Positions 40,338 through 50,743 of a stretch of 64,000 nt of DNA are shown here, piece by piece; the first letter of the stretch is position 1; every line of letters starts with the position of its first letter. This DNA is from Aquabacter sp965279295. Its GTDB lineage: Bacteria; Pseudomonadota; Alphaproteobacteria; Rhizobiales; Xanthobacteraceae. The stretch is taken from the NCBI GenBank assembly GCA_965279295.1, contig CBDIHQ010000016.1; one strand, 5' to 3'. A program made the translations under genes and the position numbers. The notes beneath the pieces were generated by a model. That model saw nothing but the letters and a program-made list of their open reading frames with translations. It was not told the origin of the DNA and did no database searches.

Positions 40338-43300
40338 ATGAGCGTTAGGCATAATGGAAGCGCCGCGCTGGTATTTGCGCTGTTGCTCTGCGGTGGCCCG
40401 GCCATGGCGCAGACGGCACAGGCTGTGACCGGTCCGGGTTATGTCGTCTATGACGCAAAAGCCGGAAATACCGGCTCGCATGGGAATAATGCATCCGGTT
40501 CCGACCTCTGTGCTGACGCGCCCTCGAATGGCGGCAGCGGCACCGCGGGGCCGGATATCTCGGGCAATTTTGAAATCCTCATCGTCGAAAACTGGGGCGG
40601 CACGGCTGCTTACATCGGCAGTACGGGTGGGGCCGGGGGGTCGGGCGGAAACAACAATGGATGTGTCTACAGCGGGTACGGCGGTGCGGGCGGCTCTGCG
40701 GGCGGGAATGTCACGGTTACGCTGACGCCTGCAGAAACGGGGACTTTCAGCAATACCGCGACCTCCATCCTCATCTACAGCAACGGCGGCAACGGTGGCG
40801 ACGGGGGCAACACATCGGTTGCCGATAAGAACGCCGGCAATGGCGGGACCGGCGGCGACGGCGGATCGGTGACCCTCACCAATTTGGTGCCGGTCGCCGC
40901 GACAGGCACCAATGCCTATGGCATCTGGGCGCAAAGCGCCGGTGGACAGGGCGGTTCCGGTGGCACCAATTCCTCCGGCATTTCGGGAAATGGCGGTCAG
41001 GGCGTGTCGGGCGGAAGCGGGGGGACCGTCACGGTCACCAACACCGTCGCGATCACCTCAAATTATGCGATCCCGATTTTCGCCCAGAGCATTGGCGGCT
41101 TCGGCGGCAACGGCGGGAGCGGCGGGGGGGTCTTCGGCGGTTATGGCGGCGGGGGCGGCTATGGCGGGGATTCCAATTACGTCACGGTCACCAATAGCGG
41201 CGCGCTGTCGTCCAGCCTCGCCTCGGGTTCCCATGGCATCTATGCCCAGTCCATCGGCGGCGGTGGCGGCAATGCCGGTGTTTCGGCGGGCCTGATCGCG
41301 CTTGGCGCGAACGGCGGCACGGCTGGCGATTCTTACACTGTCTATGTCACCAACACCGGCGACATTTCGGTCTCAAACGTCTCGTCCGTCGGCATCTTCG
41401 CGCAGGCGGTGGGTGGTGCGGGCGGCTCCGGCGGGATGGCGTTCAGCGGCGCGCCGGGATTGGCGGTGGCGGTCGGCGGAAGCGGCGGCGATGGTGGCAA
41501 CGGCGCGACCATGCTGGTGTGGAACACCGGCAATATCTGCACCGGCAACGGCTGCGTCGCGGGCGGTACCGCGCCGGCCAGCAGCGCCGGCGGCGCGTTC
41601 GGCATTCTTGCGCAATCCATCGGCGGCGGCGGCGGTCTCGGCGGCTTCGGCCTCTCCGGCTCGTTGTCTGCGACGGCCGGCCTGTCGGTGGCGCTGGGCG
41701 GCACGGGCGGCGGGGGCGGCGCTGCAAATCAAGTGCTGGTCGGCAATATTGGCTCGATCAATACGGTGGAAATCAACTCCGCAGGCATCCTGGCGCAATC
41801 GATCGGCGGCGGCGGCGGGTCAGGCGGCGGCTCTCTCGCGCTCGACGTTTCGGGCGGAGCCGCCGGCGCAATCTCCCACGGCGGCTCCGGTGGCTCGGGC
41901 GGCTTGGGCGAAAATGTCGGCGTGAATTGCAACAGCTATAGCCCGGGCTCGGCCACAAACAGCGGCTGCTGGGTCTACATTCCGGAAGCGACTGCGCCTG
42001 CACCCAACAGCGTTATCTCCACCCAGGGCGCCGGCTCTCCCGGCATTGCGGGCCAGTCCATCGGCGGCGGAGGCGGCGCTGGAGGATATGCGATATCACT
42101 GACGGCCAGCGCGGGTGGCAGCCTCTCACTCGCATTCGGCGGGTCAGGCGGGTCCGGAGGTGGTGGGAACGCAGCCTATGTCGGTACCAACGGCGTGCAG
42201 ATCATTACGTCGGGGTCCGATTCACCCGGCGTCATCGCCCAGTCCATCGGCGGCGGTGGCGGCAGCGGCGGCTCGGTTATCAGCGGCAGCGGTGCACCGG
42301 TTGCCGCCATCGCCCTAGGGGTCGGCGGCGCTGGCGGCTCAGGCGGTTTTGCTCGCAACGTCGTGGCCGAGAACCAGGGCGGTGTCCTTACCACCTCGGG
42401 CACACGCTCGCCGGGCCTCCTCGCCCAGTCCGTCGGCGGCGGCGGCGGCGCGGGTGGCTCGTCCATCTCCATTGGCGTCTCAGAAGCGGCGACGCTTACC
42501 CTGTCGGTGGGTGGCACGGGTGGTGACGGCGGCTATGCCAGCTCTGTCACCGTCTACAACGAGACCTTTTCCGGTTCCTCGCTGGGCGGTGGCAATGGTG
42601 CCATTACCACCAGTGGCTACGGCTCCGGCGCGATCCTGGCGCAGTCGATCGGCGGCGGCGGCGGCAATGGCGGATACGACGTTTCCGGCGCGATCTCGCT
42701 ATCGGATGCCGCTGCCGTCGGCATTGGCGGGCCGGGTGGGGGCGGGAATTACTCGGGAGCCGTCACGGTCACCAACGCGGGCACGCTTACCACAACCGGC
42801 GGTGGTGCAGCGGCGATCACCGCGCAATCCATCGGCGGCGGCGGCGGCAATGGCGGCTTCACGGCGGCGGGCGATGTGGCGATCGCCGCAGGGGGCTCCC
42901 TCGGCGTTGGGGGTACGGGTGGCGGCGGTGCCACGAGCGGCAGCGTCGCCGTCACCAACACCGCGGTCATCACAGTGTCCGCGGCGCAGACCGGAAATGC
43001 CCCCGGCATCCTCGCGCAATCCATTGGCGGCGGCGGGGGCAACGGCGGCTTCTCCGCCACGGGGTCGCTGTCCAATGCGGCATCCTCCGCCCTGTCGGTC
43101 GGTGGCGGCGGGGGGTCGGGTGGTGCGGGTCAGGATGTGACCATCACCAATTCCGCAGCGGTCTCCGTCACGGGCCCGCTGTCGTCCGCCCTCGTGGCTC
43201 AGAGCATCGGCGGCGGCGGCGGCAGCGGCGGTTTCGCGGTTGCCGGAAGCCTCTCCAGCGGCGCCAGCCCGGCGGCAAGCATCGGCGGCGGCGGCGGAAC

Positions 43301-46300
43301 GGGCGGCAGCGCCTCCACCGTGACGGTGACCCATTCCCAGGGCAACCTAACCGTTGTCGGCGACCAGTCGTCGGCGATCATCTCGCAATCCATCGGCGGC
43401 TCCGGCGGTCTGGGCGGATGGGATTTCGCCGGATCTCTCGGCGCCGCCGCAGCGCCCGCCGTCAGCCTGGGCGGCACGGGCGGTGTCGGCGGCCGGGGCG
43501 GGATCGCGTTGGTCACCGTCGATGCGTCCTTGTCCGTGTCCACCGCCGGTCTGTTGTCGCCGGGCATCCTTGCGCAATCTATCGGCGGGGGCGGCGGTAA
43601 TGGCGGCTTCAGCGCTTCGGTGGCGGCGTCGGGCGTGGCGGCGCCATCGATCGCGGTGGGCGGGGCCGGAGGAGACGGCAGCTTGTCGAGCGCGGTTTCG
43701 GTGAGCGTCGGCGCGCTGGTCCAGACGAACGGCGCGCAATCGGCCGGTATCGTCGCGCAATCCATCGGCGGCAACGGCGGCAATGGCGGCTCGGCGATTT
43801 CGGGCTCGGCGGTGGCCGGCGTTGCCGACACGGACGTGGCCATCGGCGCGGCCGGGTCCACCGGTGGCACGGGCGGGACCGGGCAGAACGGCAGCACCGT
43901 CACCGTCTCCAGCACCGGCGGCGTGAGCACGCAAGGCATGCTGTCCTACGGCATCCTCGCCCAGTCTATCGGCGGCGGCGGCGGCAATGGCGGGTCGAGC
44001 CGAGCCTACAGCGTGTCGGCCAGCTCGGGGAGCACCGATACCGCCGCCGCGTCCGTGGCGGTGGGTGGCGACGGGGCGGCGGGGGGCGACGGCAGCATCG
44101 TCACCATCTCCCAGAAGGGCACCATCATCGCCGGAAACAGCAGCCTGCTGAGCGACTTCGCCGCCGGCATCGTCGCGCAGAGCATCGGCGGCAGCGGCGG
44201 CAATGGCGGCTCGGCCGATGCCAACGCCATAGCCGGCAATGTGGCGGTTGCGGTCTCCGTGGGCGGCGCCGGCGCGGTCGGCGGCACCGGATCGAACGTG
44301 AGCGTCACCAGCAACGAGAACACCGGCGATTCCATCATCACCTATGGCCAGCAGGCGCCCGCCATCATGGCTCAGTCCATCGGCGGCGGCGGCGGCAATG
44401 GCGGCTGGTCGCAGAGCGATGCGTCGAGCAACCAGTATGCCGCTGCCGTCGCCGTTGGCGGATGGGGCGGTGGCGGCGGCTCCGCAGACACGGTCACCGT
44501 CACCTCGTACAGCACCCTCATAACCAACGGCGCCAGTTCCGCCGGCATCTTCGCCCAGTCGGTGGGCGGCGGCGGCGGCAACGGCGGTTCCAGCTCCACG
44601 GTGGCGAAGGGCACCGAGGGCGGCGAGATCGGCGGCGGCATCGCCTCCTATACTGGCATCGGCGAGGCCCACGGCACCACGGTGGCCTCTGCGGGCATCA
44701 GCGCCACCCAGCCGAAGGGCACCACCAGCGCGCCAAGCGACGGCAAGGCCGCGAGCGTGAGCATCGGCGGCTACGGCGGGACGGGCGGGAATGGCGGCGC
44801 GATCGTCCTCTCCAATAACGGCGCCATCGCCACCTATGCCGCCAATTCCAACGGCATCTTTGCCCAGTCGGTGGGCGGCGGCGGCGGCAGCGGCGGCGAT
44901 AGCGATGCGGACGCGGACGGCGGCCAGTATTCCGCCGCCGTGAGCCTCGGCGGCGGCGGCGGGGTCGGTGGGTCGGCCTCCACCGTGACGGTCTCCAATC
45001 TCGGCGCCATCTCCACCTACGGCGCGCAGTCGGTGGGCGTGTTTGCGCAGTCGGTGGGCGGCGGCGGCGGCAATGGCGGGACGGCATCCAGCTCCGCGAG
45101 TTCCGACGGCACGGCCGCCCTTTCCTTCGGCCTCGGCGGCAGCGGGGCGGGCGGCGGGGGCACCGGGACGGTGAGCCTCACAAACGCTGGCGTCATCACC
45201 ACGTCGGGGGCCAATGCGGCGGGACTGTTCGCGCAATCGGTGGGCGGCGGCGGCGGCAACGGCGGCTCGGCGCTCTCTACCACCAAGGCGACCACAGGCC
45301 TTTCGCCGGTTTCGAGCAGCGCCTCGACCGGCACCCTGCCAGCGTCGACGGACGGCTCCTCCACCAATGCCGCCGCCGCAGGGTCAGATTCCACCGGGGC
45401 GAAGGGCAGCCAGTCCGGCTCCAGCGGCGGCACCGCGCTCGGCATGAGCATCGGCGGCGCCGGCGGGGCGGCCAGCGCGGGCGGCGAAGTCACGGTTTCC
45501 AACAGCGCGACTATCGTCACCGGCTATGGCGTGGATGTTTCGACTGGCGCCGCATCGCCGGACAATTCGCCCACCATTTTCGCCCAATCGGTGGGCGGCG
45601 GCGGCGGCAATGGCGGCTCCAGCACCACCAATTACGAGGCGTCCGCCGCATCGGTCGCGCTCTCGCTCGGCGGGTCCGGCGGCGGCGCGGGCGCGGGCGG
45701 TGCGGTGAGCGTGTCGAACAGCGGACAGCTCACCAGCATCGGCAACTATTCCGCGGCCATCTTCGCCCAGTCGGTGGGCGGGGGCGGCGGCAACGGCGGC
45801 TCCGCCAACACGTCGTCGGGCGATGGCGGAACGGTCTCATTCGCCTTCGGCCTTGGCGGGTCGGGCGCCGGCGGCGGGAGCGGGGGCAGCGTCACGCTCA
45901 CGCTTGCCGGAACCGCACAGCTTCAGACGTCCGGTGTCGGCTCACAGGGCATCTTCGCCCAATCTGTCGGCGGCGGCGGCGGCAGCGGCGGGGCCTATAG
46001 CAGCGCGGTGTCCGGCGCGGCGGGAACCGGTGGAACGGGAAGCGTCTCAGGCAAGGCCAGCGGCGCCTCCGCATCGGCGAGCAGCGGCGTCGCCATCGCC
46101 GCCGGTCTCGGGGGCACCGGCGGCGCGGGGGGGAGCGGCGGTGGGGTCTCGGTGACGAGCAGCAACAACATCTTCACCACCGGCGTCTCTGCCGCCGGCC
46201 TGTTCGCCCAATCAGTGGGCGGCGGCGGTGGTGCGGGGGGTGGTGCGGCCACCAATGCCAATTCGGGTGCGTTCCTGGTGGGCTTCGGCCTCGGCGGGGA

Positions 46301-49300
46301 AGGCGGCACGGGCGGCATCGGCGGCGCGGTCACCGTCTCCCAGAGCGGCGATATCTCAACCGAGGGCGCGCTGTCCTATGGCGTGTTCGCCCAGTCGGTC
46401 GGCGGCGGCGGCGGCGTCGCGGATGCGTCCAGCACCACGTCGGGCGGGGCGGGCGATGCGGCGCTGACCATGGCGCTGGGCGGTACTGGCGGCACAGGCC
46501 AGACCGGCGGCTCTGTGGGGGTGACCATCTCCAACACCGTCCAAACCACGGGTGCGTGGGCCACCGCGATCCTCGCCCAATCGGTGGGCGGCGGCGGCGG
46601 CGCGGGCGGCGCGGTCAGTTCCAGCAGCACGGGCAGCGGTACGGCAACCGGCACCTTCGGGCTGGGCGGCAGCGGTGCGGCGGGTGGCGATGGCGGCAAT
46701 GTCACGGTCAGCATCGCGGGCGGCGCCATCACCGCCAGGGGCACGGCGGCCATGGGCGTCCTCGCCCAGTCGGTGGGCGGCGGCGGCGGCCTCGGCGGCG
46801 GCACCACCACGCTGGAAAACGCCACGCAGTATGCCGGCGCCTTCACTCTCGGCGCCGGCGCCTCCACGGCCGGCGCAAGCGGCACCGGCGGGATCGGCGG
46901 CGCTGTCAGCGTGACCACCGCGACCCTCGTCGAGACATCGGGCGGCGTCACCGAGGCCATCGATTCCAGCATCGCCACGGGCGGCCCCCTTGGCTACGGC
47001 ATCCTCGCCCAGTCAGTCGGCGGCGGTGGCGGCGTGAGCAACGCCGTCGTCACCACCTCCGGGTCCGGCGGCGATATCTCGCTCGCCATGAGGCTCGGCG
47101 GAGCGGGCGGGGGCAACACGCAGACTGGCGGCGCCGTCAGCGTCACCAGCGGCGGCGCCATCTCCACGTCCGGATCGACGGCGATCGGCATCGCAGCCCA
47201 GTCCATCGGCGGCGGCGGCGGCGTGGGTGCGTTCATCTATTACGGGGACGACATCAGCGTCAGCCAGCAAGTGATCGTGGGCCTCGGGGCCGGCGCCGGG
47301 GGCGGGGGGGACGGGCAGGGGGTGTCGGTTTCCTCGTCCGCCAAGATCACCACCGCCGGTTCGCACGCGTCGGCGATCCTGGCGCAAAGCATCGGCGGCG
47401 GCGGCGGATTGGCCGTCAGCCTGATCGCGGGCAACGGCGGCAGCGTCTCCTATACCGGCAGCAGCGTGACGCTCGGCGGATTGACCGGAGGCAGCGGCGG
47501 CGCGGTCAGCGTCACCACCACCGCAGGCGCCATCGACACGCAGAGCGGCGTGTCGCACGGCATCGTGGCGCAGAGCGTGGGCGGCGGCGGCGGCATGACG
47601 ACGAACACCGCATCCGCGGTGCTGGGCGGTACGAACGGCGGTGCCGGCGGCAACGTGAGCGTCACCACCGCGCCCGCCATCACCACGACGGGCGCGGCAT
47701 CGGTCGGCATCTTGGCGCAGAGCGTGGGCGGCGGCGGCGGCATCACGCTGGCGGACACCGTGCTGCTCGGAGGCGCCTCAACCAGCGCCAACGGCGGCAC
47801 GGTGCTCGTGACCAGCGGCGGGGCGATCACCACCAGCGGGGAGAACGCCGTCGGCATCCTGGCGCAGAGCGTCGGCGGGGGCGGGGGTATCGGCCTCTCC
47901 ACCGGCGGGGCCGTGACCGCTTCCCTGCAAGCGGGCGCGGGCGATGGCGGGGCGGTGACCGTAACCGTGAACGCGCCCATCACCACATCGGGCGCGGGCG
48001 CCGATGGCGTCGTCGCGCAGTCGATCAGCGGCGGCGGCGGGCTGGTGATCAGCGGAAATTCGCTGAAGGCCTTCGGCAGTACGGGCGCCTCCGGCAAGGT
48101 GACGGTGTATGCCAACGCCAGCATTCTCGTGTGGGGCGCCTACGCCACCGGCATCTATGCCCAGGGCAATGGCGATCCCATCATCAATGTGGCGTCCGGC
48201 GTCAGCATCGTCGGCGGCGTCGGCGGCACGGCGATCACGAGCGACGGGACGGAGACCTTCATCAACAACTCCGGCTCGCTCTCCACCGTGGACGGATCGA
48301 CGGGCCTCGCCATCCAGACCACCACCGGCCCCGCCGTGGTGACCAACGGCGGCACGATCGCCGGCAACCTCAGCCTGACGGCCGGCGCCGCGAACCTCGT
48401 GGACAACCTCGCCTCGGGCATCATCCTAGCCGGTCCCTCGCTGGACCTCGGCGGCACAAGCGGCGTGCTGCGCAATACCGGCACGCTCGAGAGCGCGGCA
48501 TCCGCGCCCGGTACCACCACCATAAACGGGAGCCTGGTGCAGACCTCCTCCGGCGTCCTCGTGGTGCGCGCCGACCAAGCTACCGGCCAGGTGGACCAGT
48601 TTGCCGTGAGCGGCAGCGCAACGCTCAGCGGCTCCGTGAGCGGCGTGCTGCTCAATCCGGGTCTCGCGACGGCGGGCAGCTTCACGACGCCATTCCTCAC
48701 GGCGGGCGGCGCGGTCACGACCTCCGGCCTCACCATCCTCGGCAACACCGCCATACTCTCTTATTTGCTCGCCGGGACGGGCCCGGGTCTCAACCTCACA
48801 ACCAGCATCGACTTCACGCCCGCCGGTCTGTCCCGCAGCGCGCTATTGGTGGGCGACCTGATCGGGGCCGTCCAGGCGCGCGGCTCATCGCCACTGTTCC
48901 AGACCATCGTTCCCGCGCTTCTCGACGTGACCAGCGTATCGGGCCTCGGCCAGGCGTACGGCACGATCAGCGGGGGGGCCGCTTCCCTGGTGCCCCAGGC
49001 CATGATCGGCGCCGCCGCGGGTTCGCTGAGCACCATCAACACTCAGATCGACCAGTGGCGCACCGGCCGGCGGGCCACGCTTCAGACCCGTGCACCGGCG
49101 GCGGGCGAACCGGGCCCGGATGCCGGCATGTCGCGCTATTTCTGGGCTGCATCCACGGGTAGCGTCACCAGCGGCAGCGGCATCTCCGGCTCCAGCATCG
49201 GCGGCGCCACCGGCATCGACGGGCAATTGCCCAACCTGCCGCTTCTGCTCGGTGGTGCGGTCAATTTTTCGGACACCGGCCTGTCGGCGTCGAACTACGG

Positions 49301-49949
49301 CTCGACCACGTCCACAAGCTATGGCGGCTTCAGCCTCTACGGCCTTTATCAAGCTGGGCCGGCCTACCTCTCGGCGATTGCCACATTGGGGTATGGCAGC
49401 AGCAATCTCGACCGCAACCTCCACGGCCTGGGCCTGAGCCTTGCGACCTCGTCCGGTTTCGACGGCACGGTGTTCGGCGGGCGCATCGAGGCGGGATACA
49501 GCCTTCGACTGGGCGCTACGGGCGCGAGTCTAACCCCGTTCGCGGCGTTCCAGCCGATCCAGCTTTCGCTCGGCTCCGGCTCGGAAATGTTCTCCGTGGG
49601 GCCGGGCCTGAGCTATGACGCCACCACTATCACCGCCCTGCCGGTCTATCTCGGTGCCCAACTGGACGGGCTGTGGACGGCCGGTGGCCGGAGCTACGCG
49701 CCGTTCCTGCGCCTCGCCTGGATGCACGACTTCAGCCCCGGTCGCGATATGCCGCGCAGCTTCGCTGAGCTTCCCGGCATCAGCTTCTCGGCCAGCGCCC
49801 TGCCGACGGTGAGCGATGCTGCGGACATCCATGCCGGCCTGCAATTCTCTGTCGGGCCGAACGTGACACTCTCCGCTGGCCTGGATGCCCAACTCGCCTC
49901 CGCCTATTCCACCTTCGGCGCAACCGGCGCACTGCGGATCAGATGGTGA
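40338..49949 (+). CDS. Giant glycine-rich autotransporter with C-terminal beta-barrel
   Basis: About 3,203 residues from ATG 40338. An N-terminal signal (NGSAALVFALLLCGGPAMAQ) directs export. The passenger, residues about 40-2590, is built from about 37 repeats of a block centred on (A)QS(I/V)GGGGG(N/S)GG, with Ser/Thr/Gly-rich beta-strand linkers of 50-70 residues, predicting a long beta-helix. The C-terminal about 270 residues (SRYFWAASTGSVTS... to the terminal ALRIRW) are the outer-membrane beta-barrel of type Va secretion, ending in an aromatic residue. It is probably a surface adhesin or biofilm protein. Minus-strand open frames across it are artefacts of its repetitive GC-rich codons. 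Confidence 0.92.
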   Translation: MSVRHNGSAALVFALLLCGGPAMAQTAQAVTGPGYVVYDAKAGNTGSHGNNASGSDLCADAPSNGGSGTAGPDISGNFEILIVENWGGTAAYIGSTGGAGGSGGNNNGCVYSGYGGAGGSAGGNVTVTLTPAETGTFSNTATSILIYSNGGNGGDGGNTSVADKNAGNGGTGGDGGSVTLTNLVPVAATGTNAYGIWAQSAGGQGGSGGTNSSGISGNGGQGVSGGSGGTVTVTNTVAITSNYAIPIFAQSIGGFGGNGGSGGGVFGGYGGGGGYGGDSNYVTVTNSGALSSSLASGSHGIYAQSIGGGGGNAGVSAGLIALGANGGTAGDSYTVYVTNTGDISVSNVSSVGIFAQAVGGAGGSGGMAFSGAPGLAVAVGGSGGDGGNGATMLVWNTGNICTGNGCVAGGTAPASSAGGAFGILAQSIGGGGGLGGFGLSGSLSATAGLSVALGGTGGGGGAANQVLVGNIGSINTVEINSAGILAQSIGGGGGSGGGSLALDVSGGAAGAISHGGSGGSGGLGENVGVNCNSYSPGSATNSGCWVYIPEATAPAPNSVISTQGAGSPGIAGQSIGGGGGAGGYAISLTASAGGSLSLAFGGSGGSGGGGNAAYVGTNGVQIITSGSDSPGVIAQSIGGGGGSGGSVISGSGAPVAAIALGVGGAGGSGGFARNVVAENQGGVLTTSGTRSPGLLAQSVGGGGGAGGSSISIGVSEAATLTLSVGGTGGDGGYASSVTVYNETFSGSSLGGGNGAITTSGYGSGAILAQSIGGGGGNGGYDVSGAISLSDAAAVGIGGPGGGGNYSGAVTVTNAGTLTTTGGGAAAITAQSIGGGGGNGGFTAAGDVAIAAGGSLGVGGTGGGGATSGSVAVTNTAVITVSAAQTGNAPGILAQSIGGGGGNGGFSATGSLSNAASSALSVGGGGGSGGAGQDVTITNSAAVSVTGPLSSALVAQSIGGGGGSGGFAVAGSLSSGASPAASIGGGGGTGGSASTVTVTHSQGNLTVVGDQSSAIISQSIGGSGGLGGWDFAGSLGAAAAPAVSLGGTGGVGGRGGIALVTVDASLSVSTAGLLSPGILAQSIGGGGGNGGFSASVAASGVAAPSIAVGGAGGDGSLSSAVSVSVGALVQTNGAQSAGIVAQSIGGNGGNGGSAISGSAVAGVADTDVAIGAAGSTGGTGGTGQNGSTVTVSSTGGVSTQGMLSYGILAQSIGGGGGNGGSSRAYSVSASSGSTDTAAASVAVGGDGAAGGDGSIVTISQKGTIIAGNSSLLSDFAAGIVAQSIGGSGGNGGSADANAIAGNVAVAVSVGGAGAVGGTGSNVSVTSNENTGDSIITYGQQAPAIMAQSIGGGGGNGGWSQSDASSNQYAAAVAVGGWGGGGGSADTVTVTSYSTLITNGASSAGIFAQSVGGGGGNGGSSSTVAKGTEGGEIGGGIASYTGIGEAHGTTVASAGISATQPKGTTSAPSDGKAASVSIGGYGGTGGNGGAIVLSNNGAIATYAANSNGIFAQSVGGGGGSGGDSDADADGGQYSAAVSLGGGGGVGGSASTVTVSNLGAISTYGAQSVGVFAQSVGGGGGNGGTASSSASSDGTAALSFGLGGSGAGGGGTGTVSLTNAGVITTSGANAAGLFAQSVGGGGGNGGSALSTTKATTGLSPVSSSASTGTLPASTDGSSTNAAAAGSDSTGAKGSQSGSSGGTALGMSIGGAGGAASAGGEVTVSNSATIVTGYGVDVSTGAASPDNSPTIFAQSVGGGGGNGGSSTTNYEASAASVALSLGGSGGGAGAGGAVSVSNSGQLTSIGNYSAAIFAQSVGGGGGNGGSANTSSGDGGTVSFAFGLGGSGAGGGSGGSVTLTLAGTAQLQTSGVGSQGIFAQSVGGGGGSGGAYSSAVSGAAGTGGTGSVSGKASGASASASSGVAIAAGLGGTGGAGGSGGGVSVTSSNNIFTTGVSAAGLFAQSVGGGGGAGGGAATNANSGAFLVGFGLGGEGGTGGIGGAVTVSQSGDISTEGALSYGVFAQSVGGGGGVADASSTTSGGAGDAALTMALGGTGGTGQTGGSVGVTISNTVQTTGAWATAILAQSVGGGGGAGGAVSSSSTGSGTATGTFGLGGSGAAGGDGGNVTVSIAGGAITARGTAAMGVLAQSVGGGGGLGGGTTTLENATQYAGAFTLGAGASTAGASGTGGIGGAVSVTTATLVETSGGVTEAIDSSIATGGPLGYGILAQSVGGGGGVSNAVVTTSGSGGDISLAMRLGGAGGGNTQTGGAVSVTSGGAISTSGSTAIGIAAQSIGGGGGVGAFIYYGDDISVSQQVIVGLGAGAGGGGDGQGVSVSSSAKITTAGSHASAILAQSIGGGGGLAVSLIAGNGGSVSYTGSSVTLGGLTGGSGGAVSVTTTAGAIDTQSGVSHGIVAQSVGGGGGMTTNTASAVLGGTNGGAGGNVSVTTAPAITTTGAASVGILAQSVGGGGGITLADTVLLGGASTSANGGTVLVTSGGAITTSGENAVGILAQSVGGGGGIGLSTGGAVTASLQAGAGDGGAVTVTVNAPITTSGAGADGVVAQSISGGGGLVISGNSLKAFGSTGASGKVTVYANASILVWGAYATGIYAQGNGDPIINVASGVSIVGGVGGTAITSDGTETFINNSGSLSTVDGSTGLAIQTTTGPAVVTNGGTIAGNLSLTAGAANLVDNLASGIILAGPSLDLGGTSGVLRNTGTLESAASAPGTTTINGSLVQTSSGVLVVRADQATGQVDQFAVSGSATLSGSVSGVLLNPGLATAGSFTTPFLTAGGAVTTSGLTILGNTAILSYLLAGTGPGLNLTTSIDFTPAGLSRSALLVGDLIGAVQARGSSPLFQTIVPALLDVTSVSGLGQAYGTISGGAASLVPQAMIGAAAGSLSTINTQIDQWRTGRRATLQTRAPAAGEPGPDAGMSRYFWAASTGSVTSGSGISGSSIGGATGIDGQLPNLPLLLGGAVNFSDTGLSASNYGSTTSTSYGGFSLYGLYQAGPAYLSAIATLGYGSSNLDRNLHGLGLSLATSSGFDGTVFGGRIEAGYSLRLGATGASLTPFAAFQPIQLSLGSGSEMFSVGPGLSYDATTITALPVYLGAQLDGLWTAGGRSYAPFLRLAWMHDFSPGRDMPRSFAELPGISFSASALPTVSDAADIHAGLQFSVGPNVTLSAGLDAQLASAYSTFGATGALRIRW
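40920..48070 (+). repeat. Glycine-rich protein repeat array within the autotransporter
   Basis: About 37 copies of the coding block for AQS(I/V)GGGGG repeat at intervals of roughly 180-240 bp. Early copies carry I (SIGGGGG); copies in the middle are nearly all V (SVGGGGG). The near-identical middle blocks could recombine and change passenger length, and could cause assembly collapse. Confidence 0.9.
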
Positions 49950-50743
49950 GAATGGGGAAAGGCCCGGCGGATCGGTTCAGCAACATATGATCAGGCGCGA
50001 GGCCCATTAAAGCCGAGACACTTCTCTTCGGTGAGTATTGCGCGGGCCCGAGCGAAGCGCCCCGAAAGCACCTAGGTCTACTTGGAACCATCCTCAATCG
50101 GTCGCGCGAAATCGCAAGATTATAGAATACACGGCGCGACAATGGCCGCCTTTCCCGGTGAGACAGGCTGACACTTCGACCAAAAAGCCACCTCAGCGAT
50201 AAACCAATCAAACCCAAGCAGTGCTTTGTATTTCGAAAGCCGCCGGGGTAATCGGGACTTGGTAATCGGGGGGCCTCTGTGGTTAAGCAGCGGGGCCAAA
50301 GGACCTGAGAGTTTCCCGACCATTGCCGATCGGCTTCGAACCCCTATCGTGAAGGCGCGCTTTAGGTGGGGAGGCTGAAAAGCCGCCTTGAAGGCCCAAG
50401 CCACCAAATCATTGATCTTCTCAAGCGCGTTCCACGAGTGATCAAAGGCCTTTTCTCTTCGAGAGCTGATGCCGTGCCCATCCGATCAGAGCAACGGCCG
50501 ACTATCGATCCAATCAAGATAGCCGTTGCGCTCAAGGCACTCGCAATCGCAAATGAGAGCACGCGGATAAGTGCAAACCGCGACATCGTTTTTGAGGAGT
50601 TTGCATGCCTTGGGCAACGTTGGGGCGCTCTCCTCACCGGAAGCTCGTGTGCGCCCTCATGTCGACGAAGGTTCCGGCAAGGTTGTCGTCGTCAATATCT
50701 GGAACGTCATCGTCTTGAATGTCTCATCCATCGGAATGGCGAC
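49950..50743. other. Gene-poor region downstream of the autotransporter
   Basis: About 790 bp. The frame of the next gene remains open leftward to 50366, but its translation is not family-like and the codon choice is erratic. A minus-strand frame, 50586-50362, has a hydrophobic stretch that could be a membrane segment, but it lacks a ribosome-binding site. I see no clear gene, tRNA or terminator here. Confidence 0.55.

Noticed and set aside
40920..48070. Direct-repeat DNA in the autotransporter considered as a CRISPR or minisatellite locus
   Set aside because: The repeat is a protein-coding block in one open frame with silent variation between copies, so it is a protein repeat.
43347..49162. 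Long minus-strand and alternative plus-strand open frames (for example 43347-45236 and 46556-49162) inside the autotransporter gene
   Set aside because: They result from the high-GC, glycine-rich repeats, which lack stops in several frames. Their proteins are low-complexity (Ala/Pro/Arg-rich), have no family motifs or plausible starts, and lie wholly within a gene with a signal peptide and beta-barrel.
50362..50637. Possible small minus-strand membrane protein after the autotransporter
   Set aside because: A hydrophobic stretch is present, but there is no ribosome-binding site and no clear start; the evidence is too thin for a gene call.
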